Source of the DNA: Sweltsa coloradensis
Taxonomy: Eukaryota; Arthropoda; Insecta; Plecoptera; Chloroperlidae
Reading direction: 5' to 3'
Length of the DNA stretch: 64,000 nt
NCBI GenBank assembly: GCA_024449915.1
Contig: JAMZAV010000005.1
Location: forward strand, 930,001 to 994,000
In this document: piece after piece, positions 25,104-35,030 of the stretch
Position numbering within the stretch: position 1 is the first letter of the stretch
Layout: each line of letters begins with the position of its first letter
Notes under the pieces: generated by a model
Database searches by the model: none
What the model saw: the letters and a program-made list of their open reading frames with translations, nothing else
What the model was told of the DNA's origin: nothing
Program-made: the position numbers and the translations under genes

Positions 25104-26307
25104 CGTTTGATAGAGTTGTACCGGGGACCGTATGCCTCCCGCAACTGATAATACTGTTTGATAGAGGTTTACAGTGGACCGTCTGGCTTCTGCAACTGAT
25201 AATTCAGTTTGAGAGAGGTCTATGGTGGACTGTCTGGCTGCCGCAACTGATAATTCTTTTTCATAGAGGTGTACGGTTGACGGTTTGGTTACCGCATTTT
25301 GCTGCTGCACATGGTTGCCGCACCGGGTTGCCGCACCTGGCTGCCGCACCTTGCTACCGCACCCGGCTGCCGCACCTGTCTACCGTACCTGGATGACGTA
25401 CCTGATAATATTCTTCGATTGAGGTGAAGTGTGGACTGTCTTTCTCTGATAATCTGATCTGATATTACCCTTTTCGAGGAAAAATAAAATTGCGGAATTT
25501 GGGTGATTTGTTTGGAAATTCGGAAACATACTTTACCACCTAGTACTAATCATTCTAAAATTTCTCTTGGTAGTGTTCGTGCCCTGTCGGGTTTTTCGAG
25601 GAAAAGAAAATGGCGGAAATTCGGTGATTTGTTTGTTTTAAAATACGGAAACAACATTACCACGTAGTATACATCATTTCAAGATTTTCTTTTAATTTAA
25701 CTTTTACCTAAGATCGAGGGTTCGAGCCCTGTAGACGATTTTCGACCAAAAATTAAACCGGCGGAATTTCGGTGATTCGTTAGTTTTAAAATTCGGAAAC
25801 ATACTTTACTTCACAATAAACGTCATTCCAAGACTTTTCTTTCAAATAAACTTTTCTCCAAGATCAATGGTTCGAGCCCTGCAAATGGTTTTTCGTGGCA
25901 AAATTAAAATGGCGGAATTTCGGTGATTCGTGTTTTAAAATTCAGAAACATACTTTAAAACGTAATAAACATCATTCCAAGACTTTTCTTTGAAATAAAC
26001 TTTTCTCTAAGATCAAGGGTTCGAGCCCTGTACACGTTTTTTTGTGAAAAATTAATATGGCTGAATTTAGGTGGTTCGTGTGTTTTAAAATTCGGAAACA
26101 TACTTTACCACGTAGTATACATCATTCCTAGACTTTTATTTTAAATATACATTTCTCAAAGATCAAGGGTTCGAGCCCTGTAGACGTTATTTCGTGGAAA
26201 AATTCAACAACTGAATTTCGTGATTCGTTTGATATGAGATTCGGAAACGTACTTTTTCCCGTGGATCTCAAAATTTCGAGACTTTTTTTAAATAAACAAA
26301 TAATACC
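25104..26307. repeat. Satellite superunit 16 (type D, longest)
   Basis: The ladder is regular and near consensus. The minisatellite is at 25289-25404. It carries the largest set of monomers in one superunit (about seven), most with the TTCGAGCCCTG block intact. Confidence 0.8.
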
Positions 26308-26760
26308 GTTTGATAGAGTTGTACGGGGGACCATATCCTCCCGCAACTGGTAATACTGTTTAATAGAGGTTTACAGTGGACGGTCTGGCTTCTGCAACTG
26401 ATAATACAGTTTGATAGCAAGTCTTTGGTGGCCTGTCTAGCTGCCACAACTGATAATACTTTTTCATTGAGGTGTATGGTTGACCGTTTGGTTACTGCAT
26501 TTTGCATACTTTACCACGTAGTGTTCATTATTCCAAGACTGTTCTTTCAAATAAACGTTTCTCTTAAATCAAGGGTTCGAGCCCTGTAGACTTTTTTGTG
26601 GATAAATTAAAATGGCGGAATTTTGTTGATTCGTTTGTTTTTAAATTCGGAAACAAGTTTACCACGTATTATACATCATTTCAATACTTTTCTTTCAAAT
26701 AAACATTTCTCTAAGATCAAGGGTTCGAGCCCTGTAGACGTCTTTTCGGGAAAAATTAAT
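26308..26760. repeat. Satellite superunit 17 (right edge, minisatellite lost)
   Basis: The ladder runs to GGTTACTGCATTTTGC (about 26490-26505), then joins directly to ATACTTTACCACGTAG, deleting the minisatellite. Two to three monomers follow. Recognisable satellite ends at about 26760, before ATCACATTATTTCAAC. Confidence 0.8.
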
Positions 26761-28792
26761 ATCACATTATTTCAACTTTGTTGCCTATCTCTAATGAATA
26801 ATATCTTAGTATTGTAGACCCAGATGTTGTATTGAACAGAATGGAATGGAACTAAAAGAATAAAGAATGTATTTGAAAGAAATATGCACGAGGAATATAA
26901 CTGTACGGGTAGAAGTGCTTGGAGGAAACACGTTTGCGATGCTTTTACAAACCCACTACGGAATTGTTATTGTTGATGCAACTGTGGGTAAACACGCTCA
27001 AAGCACCTAATATTAATTTCCGATCCGTGGCTTTCAGACCCCTGACATCTAACTCACAATCCTATTTGATTGTGTATTCACATTGTAAGCTTATCCGTGA
27101 ACATCATTGATGACTAGTAACCTGTGCTGTGTTCTATCGCACGATTAACTATAATAATGCAAAAACAAAAAGCAAAGGCGTGAATGTCGAGGTAGGTAGC
27201 TCAGGCGATACGCGCGGGATCGGACTCGGGAGACGCAAACTCTACCGGTAAGGAGTTCTGCAAAGTTTTAATCATTTTAACATCAATTGTTTGGATTAAG
27301 TATAATTTAATGACCCTTGATAAAATGATTAAACGTTAAGCCCAAACCCATTCATTTATTTCTTCTGGCAGGTTTTCTAATTATAATAAAATAAAATTAT
27401 GGTAAGCCACGAAATTTTAGTTGCATCTTCAAAATTAAAGATACAATTTGAAATAGCACATTGAATTTGAGCCTTTTTGGTTGAAAAATGCAATAATTAT
27501 GCCTTTGAATAATTATGTGTTATGCTTCTTTGTACGTAAAGCGCTACTCGTGTTTTAAATTTAAATCCGTATTGCAGCGGTGCCATATATTTTTAATTAA
27601 TCCCACGATTTGAATTGCCATGACAGTCTTGTTTGTTGTATTTACAAAGGGCGGTTCTTGGATGTGCTCATGTGACATGTGTTTTTGTGCATCGCTCTTT
27701 AACCAGTATCTCCGCTCCGTCGTGGCTCGTTGCCTCAACTTGGAATCCATTGTTATGTTAGCAGAATCATCAGTGCAACCTACATTCCCGGCAAGTTTGC
27801 TAGTGCTTTAGACTAGGAGAACACTTAGTTTTTAGAGCGTTGTTTGGAGGAACACAAACACACTAGAGACAACTTTCCTGATGGTTTCTTAGTAAATTGT
27901 TTACTCCCCAGTTTGTCTGCGTAGTATCGTTTACTACTTATTACACTTTCATTATATTTTATCGCACGGGCATTGTCTTGCATCCAGCAGAGAATATTAA
28001 AATACTGATGAGAAACTGTTTGTTCTGGTGTGTTCACGTGTTTCACTGGATGATTAATTACAATGGGTAAATAAATTAGTTAATTCAAAAAAATATTTTT
28101 AACGAAACGACATCTTACTTTTTTCCCTTCCAGAGAGACTAGAATGTATAAAACATACAACATTGTGAGTGGAGAATTATTCTGGAATAAAATATGCGCA
28201 TTGAATCAACATCTTATATGGATTAGTGTGTTATTCGTATGATTTTTGTTTCATATACTCTTATAACGTTATATCGTATGAAGGTTTTTTAGGACTGCTG
28301 CAGAGATTGCTATGAAATTGCAAATTTACTCACGCCAAAGCTTTCTAAGGGAGGTCTTTACACAAAAAAATCTCTGTTTGAGCTACAAATGGATTTCTTA
28401 AGATTCCTTGGCGAAAACTCTTCGTGCTCTTGAAGAACAAATATACTAGTGAATCTCTTTCGCACTCGAGAATATTTGATTTAGTGAAAAGCTTTTAAAA
28501 CCCAGTGGCACACACTTACACACGGACGACTGCGTTATCTCATACTGCATAGATGCACACACACGACATATGTGAACGCACGCCATGTGTTGGACTAAGA
28601 GTTTATGTACGATGATGCGTGTATGTTGCTCGCCAATGTTAACCCTGGCTTCTCCAGGGTTGTCTTATTAAAACATTCCTCTGTTGTTTCTTTCCAAGTG
28701 ATTCACTTCCCTCACCACCATTTGCCTCCCCACGCCTCCTCTCGCTGTGCCTCAACTTGCCTCCTCTCGTCTATCCACGCCCTCCCCCCCCC
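26761..28792. other. Unique DNA with one weak tRNA-like remnant
   Basis: No gene is supported. At 27190-27262 the stretch GGTAGCTCAGGCGATACGCG looks like a decayed A-box/D-arm of a tRNA-derived SINE, but no good B box follows. Several short minus- and plus-strand frames have no motif. Confidence 0.45.
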
Positions 28793-28990
28793 CCAAGCAC
28801 TTGCCTCCACTGTCCATGCCCCTCTTCCCCTAAGCCGTGCCTCCCCAAGCACTTGCCACCACTGTCCATGTCCCTCCTCCCCTAAGCCCTGCCTCCCCAA
28901 GCACTTGTCTCCACTCCATGCCCCCCCTTCCTTTAGCCGTGAACCCCAAGCACTTGCCCCACTGTCCATGTCCCCCCGTCCCCGTCCCCA
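28793..28990. repeat. C-rich minisatellite, about 52 bp x 4
   Basis: The landmark CCAAGCACTTG recurs at 28793, 28845, 28897 and 28946 (spacing 52, 52, 49). The unit continues with CCACTGTCCATG, CCCCTAAGCC. An upstream CCTC-rich flank and a C-run make the strand strongly asymmetric. Proline-rich and glycine/arginine-rich open frames on the two strands are consequences of this. Confidence 0.85.
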
Positions 28991-30379
28991 CGCCAAACCA
29001 CGCTCTGCGTAATATTAATTTCCTCGTGCGTTGTGGCGCCCGCTCTCCTCGGCAGTGGGCTCTACCGCTCGCCTCGCACGCTTAATTCAAGTCAAGGAAT
29101 TCGCTATTTGCTGCCACACTTCTATTTCCATGAAATTCAGAAAGGGTTCGTTCAATACCGCTGCGAGTGGCAGAAAATTTGTCCGCCCTACGACTTGAGT
29201 GGTGTAAGGAGGGTGTAAAGAGAGGTGATCGGATTGATTAGCACACCTACCTCCAGATGGTGTGTGCCGTGTGCATGGAGTGTACTGGGGTGAATGGTGA
29301 TGAGATAGCAATGAAGTCCAGTAAGCGGGGACGTGCGGCGCCTGCTAAGAGAGGAGGCGACAAAGCGAGCGAGACCCAACTTATTATTGACTCTTCCGAA
29401 TTGATGAAATATTTCTTGGTTTGTGTGGAGAGGACTAGCGAAGAGTGGGTTCGTATCGTCGTACAGGAGCTAGGCCCTCGATGTCCCAACACTCTTTAGA
29501 ACCAACAAAACCTGAGCTCGGCCAAACGTTTTTACAATGTTAAATGTCCATTTAAAAATTTGTTCGGTTGATAAATGCAGCAAATTCCACATACATCCTG
29601 GATCAATTTTCGACCTCCAATTTTCACCGTTTTTTTTTTCTTTAAAGATTGGGAGTTTGTTTTATAAAGGATGAGCGCAATGCGCGATCAGATCACGTTT
29701 CAAGATTTCTAATAATGTCTATTACGCATGATTGAGAAATTACTACAAATTTCCCGTTTTGGTGGCATACTTGCAATAATCACTATTTGTAAAATGTGTC
29801 CTGATCGCGCAATACACACATTTTACTTGAAATTTTGTTGTAAACTACAACCCGATAGGATGAACGATAGAGCTACTAAGTAATCCAGACGATACCTCTG
29901 CATTCTACGTCAAAGCCGTGTTTGCTTGAATTCATCCAACAGTCTTAATAAAAACGAAATTATAATATTAAACACGAAAAGCTCAGCATCAAAAATGAGA
30001 TGATAATTTTGCACTTATTAAAAAAAGATCTGCGTCAAAGAAGCAGGGCAGTCTAGGTCTGTGTTGCCTGTATAATACATAATTTAATCTACGACTATGA
30101 TTAATATAAGTTTGTGTAGTTTTAATTTAAAATTAAAATATGTTTGTGCACTTAACGATTGACTTGGAAAATTCAATTAAAAGTTCATAACATATTCTGG
30201 TTGAGACTTTTAATTGAATTAATAAAGTTTTAAAACAGCTTTCCTCCAACTTTCATCTGCTGATTGTCCATAAGCGAGTGGTAAATGAATAATTATTTTC
30301 TTTACAAACTTGGTCCTCAGCTGTAAACTCTGTGGTGAAAATTATATATGGAATCGTAAAATAGATTCCAATTGCAAGT
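28991..30379. other. Unique DNA, no supported gene
   Basis: No recognisable feature. Overlapping short frames between 29033 and 29499 occur on both strands and none carries a domain I recognise. 29500-30379 is AT-rich. Confidence 0.45.
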
Positions 30380-30430
30380 TATTATTATTTTTATTAATAT
30401 TATTATATATTATTATTATTATTATTATTA

Positions 30431-30462
<32 letters not shown>
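30380..30462. repeat. (ATT)n microsatellite, interrupted
   Basis: ATT repeats interrupted by TTTTT and TATATA. Separated from the next tract by about 60 bp containing TTAACACAATTAATTGG and GCCGCGTCGAATC. Confidence 0.9.
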
Positions 30463-30523
30463 ATTAACACAATTAATTGGTCCGGACATTTCGCCGCGTC
30501 GAATCTGCTTTAATTGCTTTTTT

Positions 30524-30538
30524 ATTATTATAATTATT

Positions 30539-30569
<31 letters not shown>

Positions 30570-30583
30570 TTATTATTATTATT
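30524..30583. repeat. (ATT)n microsatellite at the LINE 5' truncation point
   Basis: The pure ATT tract abuts the first recognisable LINE codons at 30584, so the truncated element starts inside or at the edge of the microsatellite. Confidence 0.9.
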
Positions 30584-31253
30584 GCACAGAAACGCTGGCA
30601 AAGATTTGTTTATATGTTCATGCCAGACAAAAATTACTTCATGTTACAGCCATCCCTATTTAGGTCTTGAAATAGATCGAAGATATTGCTGGGATATTCA
30701 AATAGGGAAACTATGCAATAGACTAAGATCTTGTGCTTATCAGCTTTACGCCGTAAAAGATATCTTATCATTTAAATACCGTAAAATGGTATATATTGCT
30801 CTAGCTGAGTCAGTTTTATCGTACGGTATATCGGCTTGGGGTAATGCGTCTTACTCGCAACTTAAAAATTTAATATCATTACAAAATAAAATTATAAAAA
30901 TGATGAATGAAGGAGAAATCGTTGATGGGAGATGTGTCTCGGATTTGTATTTACTATTTGATGTTTTGCCAGTTAGGAAAATCTTTGTTTATAAGCTGTT
31001 ATTAAAGCATTATACTTTGACAAAAAATATAAAATTAATTCTTATTGACCACAAGCCTTCAACTCGAGCCAAAAGTGCAGGAATTTACCAGTTACCACCC
31101 TTTAACAATAAATATGGGAAGAGATCGTTAAGCTACTCTGTACCTTTATATTTTAATAAGATTCTTCCAGAAATTAAAGAATTAGATTCATTTAGAGATA
31201 TAAAATTAAATTAAAGACATATTTGCTTCAAAACAATATTATAGTTTGAGTGA
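30584..31253 (+). pseudogene. 5'-truncated LINE polymerase, C-terminal third
   Basis: A 210-codon open frame with the post-palm region of a non-LTR reverse transcriptase. Visible blocks in order: CSC, YLGLEID, W-x-I-x-L-CNRLRS, a YIALAESVLSYGISAWG block, LQNKIIKMM, and NNKYGKRSLSYSVP near the end. It lacks the catalytic YADD, so it is 5'-truncated. The frame stops at 31214, but the adjacent frame reads LKTYLLQNNIIV to a stop near 31247, so a 1-bp loss near 31210 shortens the product. The same blocks occur in the element at 32673-33739, so both belong to one clade. I cannot assign the clade with certainty. Not functional. Confidence 0.85.
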
Positions 31254-31570
31254 GGAAATTGTGGTTATGTGATTTTTTATATTTTATGTTTTTTCAGGTA
31301 TTTATCAATTTTCTTTTATTATGTTCATTCATAAATTTACTCATAATGTAAAATGTTATATAATTATCACATTGTTTAGACTCACATGTCGGTAATTTCA
31401 ATTAATCAAATTTCAATTATATTAGGTTAAGTGTTCAGAAGTGAATAAATCCATAACTTTAATAAACATAGTTCCACAGATAAGCTGCATGTGCAGTTTG
31501 TGGAAGGTCGAATGTATGAAATATGTAAGGTTATGAAAGAAAGAAATGTATCTACAATAATAAAAAATAA
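31254..31570 (+). repeat. 3' UTR and tail of the truncated LINE
   Basis: AT-rich sequence following the polymerase fragment, ending in A-rich and then AAT repeats from about 31571. It holds the stem-loop described at 31472-31505. Confidence 0.75.
31472..31505 (+). other. Conserved LINE 3' stem-loop (copy 1)
   Basis: Outer stem TTCCACA / TGTGGAA; inner stem AAGCTGCA / TGCAGTTT with one G-U pair and a 2-nt loop. It lies about 55 nt upstream of the A-rich/AAT tail, as in the two other copies (32540-32568, 33959-33990). Some LINE clades use such 3' stem-loops for recognition by their own reverse transcriptase; that role is inferred here. Confidence 0.75.
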
Positions 31571-31612
31571 ATTAAAAAAAAAATAATAATAATAATAATA
31601 ATAATAATTATA

Positions 31613-31690
<78 letters not shown>

Positions 31691-31748
31691 ATTATTATTA
31701 TTGTTATTTATTATAACATAACATATTATAATAACAATAATAATAATG

Positions 31749-31780
<32 letters not shown>

Positions 31781-31814
31781 TTTTTAATTAATTATTATTA
31801 TTATTATTATTATT
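31571..31814. repeat. Mirrored AAT/ATT microsatellite
   Basis: AAT repeats turn directly into ATT repeats near 31608, then back to AAT near 31730, then to ATT near 31793. These inverted microsatellites can form long A-T hairpins. They probably represent joined tails and targets of several insertions. Confidence 0.9.
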
Positions 31815-32025
31815 AGAGAAATCAAATAATTTTACGAGTCATTTCGCTGTGTTCGCTTTTATTAAAAATACCTGACGTTTCGATACGACTGTGCGTATCA
31901 TCATCTGAGGCAACACTGAAAAACTTTAGGCTACATTACACACTACGCACAGTCGTATCGAAACGTCAGGTATTTTTAATAAAAGCGAACACAGCGAAAT
32001 GACTCGTAAAATATTTGATTTCTCT
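31815..32025. mobile_element. Foldback hairpin element 1
   Basis: The arms 31815-31897 and 31944-32025 are almost perfect reverse complements (about 82 bp) around a 46-bp loop. Each arm contains CGAAACGTCAGG and a GATACG-like / CGTATC mini-stem resembling hammerhead-ribozyme-derived sequences (see findings). Followed by TAATATTTCGGGCTGTG and AAGCAAGAAATT, then an ATT tract. No coding capacity, so mobilised in trans if at all. Confidence 0.8.
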
Positions 32026-32059
32026 AATATTTCGGGCTGTGAAAGCATGAAGCAAGAAA

Positions 32060-32074
32060 TTATTATTATTATTA

Positions 32075-32159
<85 letters not shown>
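32060..32159. repeat. (ATT)n microsatellite between two foldback hairpins
   Basis: About 100 bp of nearly pure ATT. Open frames encoding long N or I runs on both strands are artefacts. Confidence 0.97.
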
Positions 32160-32162
<3 letters not shown>

Positions 32163-32370
32163 AGAAATCAAATATTTTACGAGTCATTTCGCTGTGTTCG
32201 TTTTTTATTAAATTACCTGACATTTCGATACGTCTGTGCGTATCATCATCTGAGGCGGAGTGTTGAGGAGTGTTGCCTCAGATGATGATACGCACAGACG
32301 TATCGAAACGTCAGGTAATTTAATAAAAAACGAACACAGCGAAATGACTCGTAAAATATTGATTTCTTTA
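32160..32370. mobile_element. Foldback hairpin element 2
   Basis: The arms 32160-32256 and 32275-32370 are near-perfect reverse complements (about 96 bp) with only an 18-bp loop. Arm sequence is homologous to element 1, and the 3' flank (TAATATTTCAGGCTGTG, AAGCAAGAAATT, then ATT repeats) is too. The two elements differ mainly in the centre, so this is a second copy or a local duplication rather than the same event. Confidence 0.85.
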
Positions 32371-32402
32371 ATATTTCAGGCTGTGAAAGCATCAAGCAAG
32401 AA

Positions 32403-32435
<33 letters not shown>

Positions 32436-32456
32436 ATTATTATTATTATCATTATC
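32403..32456. repeat. (ATT)n microsatellite
   Basis: ATT repeat with one ATAATT and later ATC interruptions, directly upstream of a LINE tail fragment. Confidence 0.93.
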
Positions 32457-32636
32457 ATTTTTGAATGTTTTTGATTTTGATTTTATTGTATTAAGCCTTA
32501 CGCTACGAATGAGATGTGTTAACATTAGTAATTATGTGACCCACTGATGAGCCATTTGGCTTAGTGGGAGGAAATGTATGTGAATATTGTTCCAAATTAG
32601 TTTCTTGCTTCAATAAATTAAAAAAAAAAAAAAAAA

Positions 32637-32637
<1 letters not shown>
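32457..32637 (+). repeat. LINE 3' end fragment, about 180 bp
   Basis: A non-coding fragment ending in a run of about 17 A then ATT repeats. It carries the same hairpin type (32540-32568) at the same distance from the tail as the two coding LINE copies. I therefore read it as a very short, 5'-truncated copy of the same LINE clade. Confidence 0.7.
32540..32568 (+). other. Conserved LINE 3' stem-loop (copy 2)
   Basis: Outer stem CCCACT / AGTGGG; inner stem AGCC / GGCT around ATTT. Sequence differs from copies 1 and 3 in the outer stem, but pairing is kept. Confidence 0.75.

Positions 32638-32670
<33 letters not shown>
32638..32670. repeat. (ATT)n microsatellite at a LINE 5' truncation point
   Basis: Tail repeats of the upstream LINE fragment that also abut the first codons of the next LINE copy. 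Confidence 0.93.
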
Positions 32671-32672
32671 GT

Positions 32673-33739
32673 ATTCGTGGCCCAATTTTAAACTGGTTTA
32701 AAAATTACCTAAGAACTAGGAGAATAAGAGTTAAGGTTGGTGATTTTTTAAGTCACGAACGTGATGTTATTTCAGGAGTTCCTCAGGGTTCTATTTTGGG
32801 TCCAATTCTATTTTTGGTGTACGTTAATGATTTGGTTAAATGTTTTAAATATTGCTATGTATTTATTTATGCCGATGACATTTTGATTGTTTCAGTACAT
32901 AAAAACTTTGAAATAGCACAGTTGCATTTACAGATGGATGTTATAAACCTTCTGAAAGAGATTCATGATAGAGACTTAATAATTAATGCAAATAAAACAA
33001 AAATAATTCATTTGTGTGCACCTCAAAACAGAGATTGTCTCCGTGAGGTCAGGGTGATCACTCATTCCAATGAATGTTTGCATAATCAAGTAGATCCACT
33101 TACGTGTGCATGCAGTGATTTTCTCGATAATGTTGACTCGCATATTTATTTGGGATTAGTGATTGATAAACATTTCAGCTGGGTACCTCATATTGACTCG
33201 ATCTGTAAGCGCCTACGAGCCTGCCTCCGACAGTGTTTTTTTCTTAAATACGTTTTACCGTTTTCAGTGTTGCGAAATGTATATATCGCTCTTGCAGAAT
33301 CTATTATTTCTTATGGTTTACTTGCGTGGGGGTATTCCACTGACTGCCACTTAAATAAAATTCGAGTACTACAAAATAAGCTGTTTACGCCAAATAAGAC
33401 CACGTAATTGACAAACTCTGTCGACTCGGGAGAAATACCTCTTTTGCAAACTTCATCCTGTTGACTGCTTTTTTCACTTACCAACTTTTAATAAAATATT
33501 ACTTTAAAAATGATTATAGAATTCTTGTGCAGAGAAACAAATGGACACGTAGTCAGGTTAAACAAAAATTTGAAGTTCCTAGAAGTAATAATAAATACGG
33601 TCAGAGGCGCCTTGAGTGTTTAGTCCCCGAGTCTTTCAATGACTTGCCGGATCAGTTATTACATTTTACAAAAATTTCCGAGGTCAAGCAAGAAATAAAA
33701 ATACATTTGTTGTCAAAATTGAGTGCTCTTGTCTAAATC
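32673..33739 (+). pseudogene. 5'-truncated, frameshifted LINE reverse transcriptase
   Basis: Reads from 32673 as a reverse transcriptase with GVPQGSILGPILF (about 32776-32814), then the catalytic YADD within FIYADDILIVS (32863-32895), CAC...YLGLVID, HIDSICKRLRA, YIALAESIISYGLLAWG and LQNKLF. The frame breaks near 33385-33410. The C-terminus continues in another frame at about 33440-33736 with KYGQRRLECLVPESFNDLP. It starts in the fingers/palm of the RT, so the endonuclease and ORF1 are absent. Clearly related to the fragment at 30584. Dead copy; the YADD motif is intact. Confidence 0.9.
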
Positions 33740-34051
33740 TGTTCTGCTCTTGCCTTGTTTCGTACTCATCACTTAGCTTTATTTATGTTGTGTTTAAATA
33801 ACTTAGCCTTGACGTGGGGTTGTGTTTTATTTCATTGTTAGTTACTAGTTAATCTACTTCAATTTGTTTACTTAATGTTTATGATTTGTTAATGTTTTTT
33901 TTTCATGTTTCCTTCCTCTATGGTTGTTTTTTGTTTAGATTATGTGATTTTGTTTATTCCACAGATGAGCCCGCATAATGGGCTTTGTGGGTTCTTTGAG
34001 ATGTATTAATGATATTCTGTTTTGTGACAATTTATTGAGTTGAAAAAAAAA
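33740..34051 (+). repeat. 3' UTR and tail of the YADD LINE copy
   Basis: T-rich 3' UTR with the stem-loop at 33959-33990, ending in nine or ten A then ATT repeats. Confidence 0.75.
33959..33990 (+). other. Conserved LINE 3' stem-loop (copy 3)
   Basis: Outer stem CCACA / TGTGG; inner stem GAGCCC / GGGCTT with one G-T (G-U) pair and a 7-nt loop. About 53-55 nt before the tail. Confidence 0.75.
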
Positions 34052-34140
<89 letters not shown>

Positions 34141-34141
34141 C
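34052..34141. repeat. (ATT)n microsatellite, LINE tail
   Basis: About 90 bp of pure ATT directly after the LINE poly-A. It is followed by CATTTATTTTCAATATG, similar to the flank of the tract at 118-206. Confidence 0.96.
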
Positions 34142-34740
34142 ATTTATTTTCAATATGTCTGAATTACATCAGTCATACACATTGGTGGCGGCAAGTGAAG
34201 AGCAACTACCAGTTTGTGATCTAAATATTAAACATAACCTAACCTATGTTGCAACTGGTAACATGGTGGGCGTGCTCAGTCACCGCTTCGTGGTTTCATT
34301 AGTTCGACTACGAGTAACCAACCCGTTACCATATTGCATTGGGTCGAGTGCGTTAGTTCAATCAAAACACTGCCATACGCAATACAGTTGTGACTAATCA
34401 CTTCGTGTAATATTCACCTGGGTGGATCGTCTAGTTGGACTTGCAGTTTTGTGAACAAGTTATCACAACATATTTCAGAGCTATGGCCTATCGTTCCTTC
34501 AGGCACATTTTGCCTAGCAAAGAGACCTCGTTTATGATTAATAATATTTAAGTTGTGAATTTGCGAGTAAGGTGACCCTGGGTCTTGAAAAGGAAAGTTT
34601 TCAAACGAAAACTTAAAAAGAAACTTTAGGCATAGTTTGTATCGTCCCACAGGCGGACCATTCGTATTCGAAGAGAATTCTGTATATTGGTTTCTGAAAC
34701 AGAAAGGAAAACATGCTTGTGACACAAAATACGACATTCT
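34142..34740. other. Unique DNA, no supported gene
   Basis: No recognisable feature. A 107-codon minus-strand frame at 34414-34737 has no domain I recognise. Confidence 0.45.
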
Positions 34741-34811
34741 GCCGTTCCGACATTAAAAAAAAATCATACCTTGCAAATATGTATTATACATGGTGGCAAG
34801 TAGGCTACTTA

Positions 34812-35030
34812 TCATTTTTATCTTAAATTAACAATTATGTTTTTAAATTAACAATTAATTACAATATCAAAACGTTTACATCATAAATGTTATTCTATAT
34901 TATCTTACTCTTCCAAACATAAACATCCTTAACATTTTTATCTTTACTTAACTTAACAATTGTTAAATTAACAATTAATTACAATATTGACATCATAAAT
35001 ATTATTCTTTATCTACTTCCTCCAAACATT
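34812..35030 (-). repeat. 120-bp tandem duplication in a LINE 3' end
   Basis: 34812-34931 and 34932-35030 align with a 120-bp offset; both contain AAATTAACAATTAATTACAAT and CTTCCTCCAAACAT-like blocks. The duplicated piece includes the last few codons and the 3' UTR of the minus-strand polymerase fragment at 35002-35217. Confidence 0.7.

Larger units (their letters stand above)
8985..26760. repeat. Complex higher-order satellite array
   Basis: About 17.8 kb built from three nested repeat scales. (1) Diverged monomers of about 120-130 bp, with conserved blocks AAATGGCGGAATTTCGGTG, AACATACTTTACCACGTAG and AGATCAAGGGTTCGAGCCC. (2) A ladder of about 51-bp repeats ending CAACTGATAATAC. (3) A 13-bp GC-rich minisatellite of the form GTTGCCGCACCTC. 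One superunit holds one ladder, one minisatellite and two to five monomers. Seventeen superunits are listed separately. Open frames rich in CRTSLPHL-like peptides are minisatellite read-through. The left edge is abrupt near 8985 and the right edge near 26760. Foreign DNA interrupts the array at 9192-11145. Confidence 0.95.

Noticed and set aside
12191..25396. Many 60-121 codon frames with CRTSLPHLAAAP-like peptides
   Set aside because: The 13-bp minisatellite read in rotating frames; frames differ between copies and are not conserved.
8985..26760. CRISPR-like array
   Set aside because: Repeats are contiguous and nested without unique spacers, in a eukaryotic context.
28605..29012. Proline/serine-rich 135-codon frame
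   Set aside because: Arises from the C-rich 52-bp minisatellite, with a mirror frame on the other strand.
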